From the NCBI RefSeq assembly GCF_011682065.1, contig NZ_VUYU01000014.1, positions 108,658 to 172,657 on the forward strand: a DNA stretch of 64,000 nucleotides, read 5' to 3'. Source of the stretch: Massilia rubra. GTDB lineage: Bacteria > Pseudomonadota > Gammaproteobacteria > Burkholderiales > Burkholderiaceae_D. The stretch's first letter is position 1; every line of letters begins with the position of its first letter. Of this stretch, positions 56,988 to 64,000 are shown in pieces. The notes under the pieces are model-generated. The model saw only the letters and a list, made by a program, of their open reading frames with translations. It was not told the DNA's origin and made no database searches. Position numbers and translations under genes: made by a program.

Positions 56988-57602
56988 TTAGGGTTGGGCG
57001 AAGGTGCGGTCCATCGTGTCGAGATCGTACTCGAGCAGCCAGGCGTAATGCGTGCTGTACAGCTGCCGCAGCGCCTCGCGGTTGGTCCCGACCACGTCCA
57101 TTCCCCGGTCGTCGTAGGGGTGGGCCATGAGCCCCGATGCCGGGTTGATCAGGTAGACCTGGCAATGGGGGTTGGGACGCAATTCCCCGAAGTCGGCGGC
57201 AAACGCGCACCACAGCAGGCTCGCCAGGCACGACTTGGGCAGTTCGAACAGCGCATTGAGGCACCAGCTTTCATCATCGTCCGGATCCTGGCGCGGGACC
57301 GGCTCGGCCCAGATTTCGCGCGCACGCGGAATGGCGATGCCGGCCATGGCGAGCTGCCTGAGCGTGAAGCGCATGTCGAACCGGTTGGGCGTGGCGTAGT
57401 TTTGCAGGTGCACGAGGATGGTGTCGGCGTCGGCGAACACGTCTTCACAGACAATGCTGCCCTTGCGCACAGCCGTCAGGACGCGGGCAAAGTGTTCCCC
57501 TTCGGCCATGCAAAAACGCAGGCCGCCGGGAAGCTTGTAAAACAAGGCGTGACGGTACGGTTGGCCGTCCGCGAGTGTGTTGATGTACTGTTTGAGGGGC
57601 AT
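56988..57602 (-). CDS. DUF3885 domain protein
   Basis: Protein of 204 aa. The C-terminal half matches DUF3885: VYLINPASGLMAHPYDDRGM followed by REALRQLYSTHYAWLLEYD. The N-terminus KQYINTLADGQPYRHALFYK is consistent with the family. The function is unknown; such small proteins are often scattered near toxin-immunity loci. The start MPLKQYIN at 57602 is chosen for homology; in-frame Met codons also occur at 57641 and 57740. No strong ribosome-binding site is seen for any. Confidence 0.8.
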   Translation of the reverse strand: MPLKQYINTLADGQPYRHALFYKLPGGLRFCMAEGEHFARVLTAVRKGSIVCEDVFADADTILVHLQNYATPNRFDMRFTLRQLAMAGIAIPRAREIWAEPVPRQDPDDDESWCLNALFELPKSCLASLLWCAFAADFGELRPNPHCQVYLINPASGLMAHPYDDRGMDVVGTNREALRQLYSTHYAWLLEYDLDTMDRTFAQP

Positions 57603-57779
57603 GGCTGGCAAATGCGGGCGAAAGCGGATCGTGAGCGGCATTATAGTTGGGCGCGGCGAGACCGGCCCAAGGTACAAAATAGCAGTCTTAATTAAATCAT
57701 CATACGATCGGCATCCCTTACAATTCCGGCAGGCGCACATGTCATTTTGTTCGTTTTTCAGATTCTCCGGAGATAATCG

Positions 57780-58595
57780 ATGACCAAGCCCCGTCAGCGC
57801 CGTGCGCTGTCGTTTTTACTCATCATGTTGGTAGCGTCCGCATGCAGTGACAAGGCCAGGGAAATGGCGCCGGCAATCCAGGCCAGCGCAGCGCCTGCTG
57901 TCCCGACAGCGCGGGCTGGCAAGCCAGGCTTGCCGGACATTGATCTCTGGGCGCCGATCCTGGCCGCCGCGGCAGGAAACTACGACACCCAGTGCGAGTC
58001 GATGAAGATCCCGCCCGACCCGGTCCCGAAAAAACTCGGGCCGTTGATCGTCACTGCGGACGGCACGCTGCGCGCCGGTAGTGTCACCGCCGATTTGAGG
58101 CGGGGCACGGTGGCCTCGATCGGCCTGTCGCGCGAAGTCAGCGGTGAGCCGTTGCTGTCGGTCAGTGTCCACGTTGACAGCTACATGTTTGGCATCGCCG
58201 AGTTTCACGACGGTGTCAAGCGCGCCGGGGTTGCCGACATCGAGTGCAGGCTGGCCACCAAGGTTCGGCCCGGCACCCGGAGCATCTATGCCCAATATGC
58301 CGGTTTGCTCGATGCAAAGGCCAGGATGACGTGCCAGAACCGGAAAACCCGCAAGTCCGACACGACTGACTATGCCATCGCAAACGGCGTATTAACGATC
58401 GGCGCGACAAGCTATGATTTAAGCACGCTGGAAAACGAAGACCTGATCATCAAGCCTGAGAAGAGTTTTTCCTATTCCGGAACGACCCCGGATGACCGGA
58501 GTTTTTCGATCGGCCTTGATTCGCACGGCAAGGTGAGCTATCTGGAGGCCAGGAAAAAAGGCAGCACGCTGGTCGAGTGCGACCTGATCCCGTAA
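57780..58595 (+). CDS. Putative lipoprotein, paralogue of the 54.0 kb protein
   Basis: Protein of 271 aa with the same layout as the 53984-54814 product. Signal with candidate lipobox (LVASAC, Cys about residue 22), then DIDLWAPILAAAAGNYDTQC, GPLIVTADGTLRAGSV, ECRLATKVRPGTRSIYAQYA and SYSGTTPDDRSFSIGLDSHG; the two align end to end. It is preceded by the same leader, CGGAGATAATCGATGACCA. No glucosaminidase-like gene lies beside it, so it looks like an orphan copy, as is usual for immunity genes. The family name is unknown to me. Confidence 0.7.
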   Translation: MTKPRQRRALSFLLIMLVASACSDKAREMAPAIQASAAPAVPTARAGKPGLPDIDLWAPILAAAAGNYDTQCESMKIPPDPVPKKLGPLIVTADGTLRAGSVTADLRRGTVASIGLSREVSGEPLLSVSVHVDSYMFGIAEFHDGVKRAGVADIECRLATKVRPGTRSIYAQYAGLLDAKARMTCQNRKTRKSDTTDYAIANGVLTIGATSYDLSTLENEDLIIKPEKSFSYSGTTPDDRSFSIGLDSHGKVSYLEARKKGSTLVECDLIP

Positions 58596-58600
58596 TCCAC

Positions 58601-59500
58601 TTACCCCCGGTCCGCGCCGCAAACCGCACGCAGGTGCCCGCGTAGCCAGCGGTGGGCCGGATCGGCATCGAGCCGGGGATGCCACAGCATCGACACGGTA
58701 AATTCGGGCATGGGAAAGGGCAGGGCGACACTGTGCATGCCATCGCGCAGCAGGCCGGTGTGGCGTTCCGGGACGGTGGCGATCAGATCGCTTTCGCGGG
58801 CCAGGGCCAGCGCGGGCGCGAAGCCGGCCACCGTGACCACGATCGCGCGTTCCAGGCCGAGCGCGAGCAAGGCGTCATCGAGCGGGCCTTTCTCGCCGCC
58901 CTGGCGCGATACGCCGATGTGCTCGCCGGCGGCATAGCTGGCGGGCGTAATTGCGCCCGCGGCCAGCGCATGGCCGGCGCGCATGACGGCCACGAAACGG
59001 TCGCGGAACAGGGCTTGCGTGCGCACTTCCGGGCCGGTCGACTTGCCGATGACGCCGGTTTCCAGGTCGACGCTGCCGTCGCGCAGGCCCGTGCTGTCCT
59101 TGTCGGGCTTGGGCACGAAACGCAGGCGCACGCCGGGCGCTTCGGCGCGCACGCGCTCGATGAGTTGTGCGCCAAAATTTTCCACAAACCCTTCCCTGGT
59201 GCGGATGGTGAACGTGCGCGCAAGCTGCGCCAGGTCGAGCTTGTCGACAGGACGCAGCACGGCCACGCTGTCGTGTACCAGATCGCTGACCTGCTGGCGC
59301 AGGGCGATGGCGCGTGGCGTGGGCACCAGAGCGCGCCCGGCGCGCACCAACAAGGGGTCGCCGGTGGCTTCGCGCAGGCGCGCCAGCGCGCGGCTCATGG
59401 CCGAGGGGCTCAGGTGCAAACGGCGGGCGGCACGGGCCACGCTGCCTTCGGCCAGCAGCGCGTCGAGGGTAATCAACAGGTTCAGGTCGGGCAGGGACAT
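58601..59500 (-). CDS. LysR family transcriptional regulator
   Basis: Regulator of 299 aa. The N-terminal HTH reads LITLDALLAEGSVARAARRL followed by HLSPSAMSRALARLREATGD (about 9-48); the effector-binding domain spans about 90-295. It is divergent from the tpm-MFS pair, the usual LysR arrangement, and may control that pair. The start at 59500 gives the canonical LysR N-terminus MSLPDLNLL; the longer open frame antisense to tpm is not coding. Confidence 0.92.
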   Translation of the reverse strand: MSLPDLNLLITLDALLAEGSVARAARRLHLSPSAMSRALARLREATGDPLLVRAGRALVPTPRAIALRQQVSDLVHDSVAVLRPVDKLDLAQLARTFTIRTREGFVENFGAQLIERVRAEAPGVRLRFVPKPDKDSTGLRDGSVDLETGVIGKSTGPEVRTQALFRDRFVAVMRAGHALAAGAITPASYAAGEHIGVSRQGGEKGPLDDALLALGLERAIVVTVAGFAPALALARESDLIATVPERHTGLLRDGMHSVALPFPMPEFTVSMLWHPRLDADPAHRWLRGHLRAVCGADRG

Positions 59501-59644
59501 GCGCTTACGATAGCGCAGTTCGGCCGTGATGTGGCGTCTGGTGCAGCAATATAGTGCAAACGGTGCGTCTTCCGCCATGGGTGACGGCCGGTTAGACTGG
59601 GTTTGGGTGCCGGCCGTCGGCGCCTTTAACCGAGGATGATCGAT

Positions 59645-60277
59645 ATGGACAGGGACTTCTGGCATCGCAAGTGGGCAAGCAACGAGATCGGTTTCCATGA
59701 GGGCGCCGCCAATCCGCTGATGGTGGCGCATGTCGGAAGGCTGGAGCTGGCGCCGGGCAGCCGGGTGTTCGTGCCCTTGTGCGGCAAGTCGCTGGACGTG
59801 CACTGGCTGCTTGCCCAAGGTTATCGCGTGGCAGGCGTCGAACTGAGCCAGCTCGCCGTCGACCAGCTGTTTGCCGACCTGGGCGTCACGCCGGAAGTCA
59901 GCGTTGCCGCGGAGCTGCTGCACTATCGCGCGCCGCACATCGATATCTTCGTGGGCGACCTGTTTGCGCTGTCGGCCAGCATGCTCGGCGAGGTCGACGC
60001 GGTCTACGACCGGGCGGCGCTGGTGGCGCTGCCGGAAGCGATGCGTGCGCGCTATGTGGTCCACGTCGGCGCACTGGCGGCGCGGGCGCCGCAACTGCTG
60101 ATCTGCTACCAGTACGACCAGGCGCTCATGGCCGGGCCACCGTTTTCGGTCGGCAACGACGAAGTGCGGCAGCGCTACGGCCATGCGTATGCGGTCACGC
60201 TGCTGGACAAGGCCGAGGTGGCGGGCGGCTTCAAAGGCCGCTTTGCGGCGTGCGAAGCGGTATGGCTGCTCACGTGA
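59645..60277 (+). CDS. tpm: Thiopurine S-methyltransferase
   Basis: SAM-dependent methyltransferase of 210 aa in the TPMT family, which methylates thiopurines and, in bacteria, selenite or tellurite species. It has the family opener DFWHRKWASNEIGFHE and the SAM motif VFVPLCGKSLDVHWLLAQGY (about 42-61), then GVELSQLAVDQ and YDRAALVALPE. GAGGA stands seven or eight bases before the ATG at 59645. Its stop overlaps the possible GTG start of the MFS gene. Confidence 0.93.
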   Translation: MDRDFWHRKWASNEIGFHEGAANPLMVAHVGRLELAPGSRVFVPLCGKSLDVHWLLAQGYRVAGVELSQLAVDQLFADLGVTPEVSVAAELLHYRAPHIDIFVGDLFALSASMLGEVDAVYDRAALVALPEAMRARYVVHVGALAARAPQLLICYQYDQALMAGPPFSVGNDEVRQRYGHAYAVTLLDKAEVAGGFKGRFAACEAVWLLT

Positions 60278-61668
60278 ACCGGCCGCGCGCGCTGGCGGGG
60301 GCGCTGGCGCTGTCGATGCTGCTCTCGTCGCTCGGCACCAGCATCGCCAACGTCGGCTTGCCGGCGCTGGCGCAGGCCTTCGGCGTGCGCTTCGGGCAGG
60401 TGCAGTGGATCGTGCTGGCGTACCTGCTGGCCATTACCACGCTGATCGTCGGGGTTGGCCGGCTAGGCGACCTGACCGGACGGCGCCGGCTGCTGTTGGC
60501 CGGCATTGCGCTGTTCACGGCGGCGTCCATCCTGTGCGGGCTGGCGCCGACGCTGCCGTGGTTGATCGCCGCGCGCGCGTTGCAGGGACTCGGCGCGGCG
60601 GCGATGATGGGGCTGACCATGAGCTTTGCCGCCGGCGCCGCGTCGAAAGGGGGCAGCGGCAGCGCCATGGGCCTGCTGGGAACCATGTCCGCCGTCGGCA
60701 CCGCACTGGGGCCGACCTTGGGCGGGGTGCTGATCGGGGCCGCCGGCTGGCGCGCCTTGTTCTTCATCACCACGCCGCTCGGGATCGTGACGTGGCTGCT
60801 GGCGTACCGGGGCTTGCCGGCCGATGTGGCGCGCCTGGACGGCGAGCGGACCGGTTTTGACGCCATCGGCACGCTGTTGCTGACGCTGACGCTGGGCGCG
60901 TATGCGCTGGCCATGACGGTCGGGGGCGGCTTCGGCGCGCCGAACCTGGCCTTGTTGCTGGCCGCAGCCGTGGGGGCTTGCCTGTTCGTGCGGGCCGGTG
61001 CGAAAGCGGCGTCGCCACTGATCCCGCTGGCGCTGCTGCGCGACCGGCTGCTCGGCGCGCGCCTGGGCACGACGGCGCTGATGTCGACGGTGATGATGGC
61101 GACCCTGGTGGTGGGGCCGTTCTATCTGTCGCGCGCACTGGGGCTGGCGCCGGCCGCCGTCGGCCTGGTGCTGTCGGCGGGGCCGCTGGTGGCGGCCTTG
61201 TCGGGCGTGCCGGCCGGGCGCCTGGTCGAGCGCGCCGGCACGGCGGGCGTCGCCATCGCCGGCCTGGCGCTGATGCTGGGCGCGAGCGTGCCGTTCGCGC
61301 TGCTGCCTGTTTCGAGCGGCGTGCCGGGCTATGTTGCGCCGTTGGTGGTGCTGACGATCGGCTATGCGCTGTTCCAGGCGGCGAACAACACGGCGCTGAT
61401 GGACACGGCGGGCGCCAACCAGCGCGGGGTGGTTGCGAGCATGCTGAACCTGGCGCGCAACCTGGGGCTGGTCACCGGCGCGTCGCTGATGGGGGCCGTG
61501 TTCGCGTTCGGCGCCGGGACGGACACGGTTGCGGCGCCGTTAGAGGCGGTGGCGGCGGGCATGCACAGGACGTTCGCGCTCGCTTGCGCGTTGCTGGCGA
61601 CGGCGCTGGTGATCGCCTGGCGTGCGGAGAGGGCGCAAGCGGGGAGGGAGCAAAAACAGCAAACATAA
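60262..61668 (+). CDS. MFS transporter, DHA2-type drug exporter
   Basis: Membrane protein of 468 aa with about fourteen helices. Motif A-like GRLGDLTGRRRLLLAG follows helix 2, and motif C-like GTALGPTLGGVLIGAAGWRALF lies in helix 5, as in drug:proton antiporters of the 14-helix DHA2 class. The start is either ATG 60262, overlapping tpm by 16 bases, or GTG 60274, which overlaps the tpm stop as GTGA; both preserve the first helix. The substrate is unknown. With tpm and the divergent LysR gene it suggests a xenobiotic-response unit. Confidence 0.9.
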   Translation: MAAHVNRPRALAGALALSMLLSSLGTSIANVGLPALAQAFGVRFGQVQWIVLAYLLAITTLIVGVGRLGDLTGRRRLLLAGIALFTAASILCGLAPTLPWLIAARALQGLGAAAMMGLTMSFAAGAASKGGSGSAMGLLGTMSAVGTALGPTLGGVLIGAAGWRALFFITTPLGIVTWLLAYRGLPADVARLDGERTGFDAIGTLLLTLTLGAYALAMTVGGGFGAPNLALLLAAAVGACLFVRAGAKAASPLIPLALLRDRLLGARLGTTALMSTVMMATLVVGPFYLSRALGLAPAAVGLVLSAGPLVAALSGVPAGRLVERAGTAGVAIAGLALMLGASVPFALLPVSSGVPGYVAPLVVLTIGYALFQAANNTALMDTAGANQRGVVASMLNLARNLGLVTGASLMGAVFAFGAGTDTVAAPLEAVAAGMHRTFALACALLATALVIAWRAERAQAGREQKQQT

Positions 61669-61740
61669 ATTTTCTGCTATGTTGTCGGGCCGGATGTCCC
61701 CACGAGGGACGTCACCAGACCCGCTTTCAAGGAGTGAGCT

Positions 61741-62457
61741 ATGAACGACCTGTCGACCTTCCCGATTACCAAAAAATGGCCTGCCGCCCATCCCGAGCGT
61801 ATCCAGCTGTATTCGCTGCCAACGCCGAATGGCGTGAAGGTATCGATCATGCTCGAAGAAACCGCGCTGGCGTACGAGCCGCACCTGGTGCGCTTCGATC
61901 ACAACGATCAGCTCACGCCCGAATTCATGTCGCTCAACCCGAACAACAAGATCCCGGCGATCATCGATCCGAATGGCCCGGACGGCAAACCACTGGCGCT
62001 GTTCGAATCTGGCGCGATCCTGATCTACCTGGCCGAGAAAACCGGCCAGTTCCTGCCGCTTGACGCGGCTGGACGTTACGAGACCATTCAGTGGGTGATG
62101 TTCCAGATGGGCGGTATCGGCCCGATGTTCGGCCAGCTCGGTTTCTTCCACAAGTTCGCCGGCAAGGACTACGAGGACAAGCGCCCGCGCGACCGCTATG
62201 TGGCCGAATCGAAGCGCCTGCTCGGCGTGCTCAACGAACGGTTGGCGCAGCGCACCTGGATCATGGGCGAGACCTACACCATCGCCGATATCGCGATTCT
62301 GCCGTGGGTGCGCAACCTGATCGGGTTTTACGAAGCGGGCGATTTGGTCGGCATTGCCGATTTTCCGCATGTGACACGCGCGGTGGAGCACTTCGTGGCG
62401 CGACCGGCGGTGGCGAAAGGGTTGGAGATCCCCAAGCGGGATGCTGCCGCCCAGTAG
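61741..62457 (+). CDS. Glutathione S-transferase, YghU/YfcG-like
   Basis: GST of 238 aa. The thioredoxin-fold domain has IQLYSLPTPNGVKVSIMLEE (about 21-40) with the Thr/Asn active-site pair of the Nu class, NPNNKIPAI and the glutathione-binding ESGAILIYLAEKTG (about 89-102). The C-terminal helical domain has MGETYTIADIAILPWV with the usual N-capping Asp. Proteins of this class often act on disulfides (glutathionyl-disulfide reductases). AAGGAG sits seven bases before the ATG. Confidence 0.93.
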   Translation: MNDLSTFPITKKWPAAHPERIQLYSLPTPNGVKVSIMLEETALAYEPHLVRFDHNDQLTPEFMSLNPNNKIPAIIDPNGPDGKPLALFESGAILIYLAEKTGQFLPLDAAGRYETIQWVMFQMGGIGPMFGQLGFFHKFAGKDYEDKRPRDRYVAESKRLLGVLNERLAQRTWIMGETYTIADIAILPWVRNLIGFYEAGDLVGIADFPHVTRAVEHFVARPAVAKGLEIPKRDAAAQ

Positions 62458-62474
62458 GGGGCTGGGGTGCAGTG

Positions 62475-62590
62475 GAACGGTTATGGAAATTTTTGCATAA
62501 CCGTTCTTATGGAAAGTGCGTGGTTATGCAAAGCTGCAGTCGAACAACGCCGTACATGCAAGGCGCAGACCTGATTTTGCTTTCCATAAA
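62475..62590. other. Candidate recombination site of an integrated element
   Basis: Starting 17 bp after the GST stop, this 116 bp stretch repeats two short words. TTATGGAAA occurs at 62481-62489 and 62507-62515 and inverted at 62582-62590. GGTTATG occurs at 62479-62485 and 62522-62528 and inverted as part of TGCATAACC at 62494-62502. Within it GAACGGTTATG/CATAACCGTTC (62475-62485, 62496-62506) is a perfect 11 bp inverted repeat. Such ordered arrays are typical of resolvase or integrase core and arm sites; a tyrosine recombinase gene lies 780 bp away. Confidence 0.5.
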
Positions 62591-62692
62591 ATTCCACGTC
62601 TCAGCCGAAAATGGTACGATCAGGATCAACTTTGAATGACCGGTAACGCCCCAGAGCCGACGTTCGCGACCAAGTATGTAGCTCCGACGCGG

Positions 62693-63136
62693 TTACCCGA
62701 GTTTCAGCAAGCAGCGAACCATAGCAATCTTTGCAATGTCGTGCTTGTATGGCGCGAACTGCTTCCAGCGCATGAACAATTCAAGCCATTCGGTCAGAAA
62801 TTCTCTGTTAGCCCGTAGGCTGGACTTCTCAGCAGTCCAGCGCAGATCGTATTCAGAAAGCGTAGCACGCATCCGATTTGACTCCGACCAGCATGTAGAG
62901 CAGAACTTTCGCCGTTGATCTTTGCTGGCCTTTTTGATTTCAAAGGTGTACTTCTGGTCTTGGGCAGTGAACGTACAAGCAACGCTGCACCTCGAGCACT
63001 TGTATGGTTCATCAACATACTCGCGTTTGAAATGGTAGGCGACTGAACGCTTGCTCTGTTCCGACCATTGCTTCGGGTCGGCAGCGACAGAGATTTGCTG
63101 ATCCTTCTGGGCGCGTTTGCTCATGGCCGGATTCAT
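62693..63136 (-). CDS. Zinc-ribbon domain protein of unknown function
   Basis: Protein of 147 aa with two Cys pairs in the pattern of the putative zinc-ribbon family: YKCSRCSVACTFTAQDQKYT near residue 46, and RRKFCSTCWSE about residue 75. The N-terminus is basic and the C-terminus helical and Trp-rich. No function is known. It lies between the candidate recombination site and a tyrosine recombinase, so it is probably cargo of the same element. Start uncertain: Met at 63136 or 63124; neither has a good ribosome-binding site. Confidence 0.7.
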   Translation of the reverse strand: MNPAMSKRAQKDQQISVAADPKQWSEQSKRSVAYHFKREYVDEPYKCSRCSVACTFTAQDQKYTFEIKKASKDQRRKFCSTCWSESNRMRATLSEYDLRWTAEKSSLRANREFLTEWLELFMRWKQFAPYKHDIAKIAMVRCLLKLG

Positions 63137-63372
63137 GTGGTAGTGGCAGGCCGTTTGGCATGCCCGAAGTTGCGTTCCCAGTGGTCGTCAATGACCGTCT
63201 ACTTCTGGCCGCTCGCGAAGGACTGCACCTGGCCGGACTCGGCCCTAACAGCGCCGAAGATATTTTCCATTCTACATCTCTGGTCGGGGTAAAACAATTC
63301 GCAAGGGCTAGTTTCCGCGCGATGCTCAGGCTGCCATCGGCGCATAGTCAAGCTCCTACTATGGAGGTGATC

Positions 63373-63927
63373 ATGAACATGCAAACAGCATCGAACCCAT
63401 CCGGTCGGCCCGTTTGGAATAAAGGCAAACTTGTTGGCCAGAAGTCGCCGCTCAGGCTCAGCGAGATTTGGGCGATCCGCGTGCGCCTAGAGATTTACGA
63501 ACGCGTGCGCGATCTAGCTCTATTCAATCTGGCTATCGACAGCAAACTCAGGGGGTGTGACCTGGTCCAGCTTCGGCTGCGCGACATCGCGAGTGGCGGT
63601 CGAGTCAGTGCCCGAGCCATCGTCATGCAACAGAAGACGAAGCAACCCGTACAGTTCGAGCTAACGAAAGGAACTCGACAGAGCTTGACCGACTGGATTG
63701 CGCGAGCCGAATTGAAAGCCGGCGACTTCCTCTTCCCTAGTCGCATCCATGATTCGCCACACCTTTCGACCAGGCAATACGCACGAATCGCACATCGCTG
63801 GTTTGCGGCAATTCGCTTAGACCCCGCCGCCTATGGTACACATACGATGCGCCGGACGAAGCCGACGCTTATTTGTAAGCATCCGACCGTCCCACCTTCC
63901 AGCGGAATCTATTTCCCCGTAATCTGA
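63373..63927 (+). pseudogene. Tyrosine recombinase/integrase, truncated by IS66
   Basis: N-terminal part of a small phage-type integrase. LRGCDLVQLRLRD supplies the first catalytic Arg and GTHTMRRTK the His-x-x-Arg motif, but the later His and the nucleophile Tyr are missing. From 63875 the reading frame enters the terminal repeat of an IS66-family element and ends by chance at 63927, so the last 17 residues are not integrase. GGAGG stands five bases before the ATG. The catalytic remainder presumably resumes beyond the IS outside the window. The protein cannot recombine. Confidence 0.85.
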
Positions 63928-64000
63928 GCAAATGGCAGAAGCGAATCGATCTGACTGTTGGGACAGGTGGGTAGTTTTTCCAGCGTCTCGGTCAGCCAGC
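63875..64000 (-). mobile_element. IS66-family element, right end (partial)
   Basis: From 63875 the sequence starts GTAAGCATCCGACCG, the GTAAGC terminus typical of IS66-family inverted repeats, and continues past the window edge. GCTTATTT just before it (63867-63874) would be one copy of the 8 bp target duplication. The other end is outside the window. Confidence 0.8.
63909..64000 (-). CDS. tnpC: IS66 transposase (TnpC), C-terminal end, partial
   Basis: Reading in from the window edge, the minus strand encodes WLTETLEKLPTCPNSQIDSL and then a short tail ending at TAG (63909-63911). The pattern of Trp-Leu, Leu-Pro, and His/Asn-Ser-x-Ile-Asp-x-Leu-Leu-Pro is that of IS66 transposase C-termini. 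The start and most of the protein are outside the window. Confidence 0.75.
   Translation of the reverse strand, partial: WLTETLEKLPTCPNSQIDSLLPFAQITGK

Overview
This 64 kb window is high-GC, gene-dense betaproteobacterial chromosome. An exosortase/PEP-CTERM exopolysaccharide gene set, a czcICBA metal-efflux operon, the prkA-yeaH-spoVR operon and the DUF3999-DUF2339 pair together suggest an Oxalobacteraceae member close to Massilia, Duganella or Janthinobacterium. That placement is inferred from gene content. No rRNA, tRNA or CRISPR array was seen.

Layout. 0-4 kb: a sirtuin, a PPC-domain protein, an EamA exporter and nadB. 4-24.6 kb: a satellite of an exosortase-A (EpsH/XrtA) polysaccharide locus. 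It holds the priming sugar transferase, the sigma-54 activator PrsR, two exosortase-associated hydrolases, an AMP-forming ligase, a polysaccharide deacetylase, two glycosyltransferases, a tyrosine autokinase, a chain-length determinant, a PEP-CTERM protein with a sigma-54-like promoter, the PrsT TPR lipoprotein and a sugar-nucleotide epimerase. The exosortase itself is absent. Inside this block lies a two-gene unit, a FeeM-like N-acyl amino acid synthase followed by a VAO-family flavoprotein. 24.6-38.6 kb: the spoVR/yeaH/prkA operon, a stress flavoprotein-fold protein, DUF445, DUF3999/DUF2339, an acetyltransferase, a glutaminyl cyclase and a serine hydrolase.

38.7-41.3 kb: a small peptide with a CPxC motif translationally coupled to a DUF692/MNIO enzyme with an extra C-terminal domain, and an ATP-grasp protein upstream. 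This looks like an uncharacterised peptide-modification system. 41.7-43.8 kb: a second PEP-CTERM protein, a decayed gene remnant, a barstar-like immunity protein and an unknown small protein. 43.8-50.4 kb: the czcI-czcC-czcB-czcA operon. 50.6-58.6 kb: a lone PstS-like protein, a GNAT/XRE pair, a cytoplasmic-type glucosaminidase paired with a periplasmic lipoprotein, PlsC, MarR/CPBP protease, DUF3885 and a second copy of the lipoprotein. The remnant at 42.6 kb is a deleted fusion of the ends of the glucosaminidase and lipoprotein genes, so this toxin/immunity-like module occurs three times in different states within 16 kb. 58.6-62.5 kb: LysR, thiopurine methyltransferase, MFS exporter and GST. 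62.5 kb to the end: a candidate recombination site, a zinc-ribbon protein, and a tyrosine recombinase cut by the end of an IS66-family element that runs off the window.

Start codons were moved from the longest-ORF position wherever a ribosome-binding site, an upstream stop or the family N-terminus argued for it; several genes use GTG or TTG. All family names come from reading motifs; no database search was run.
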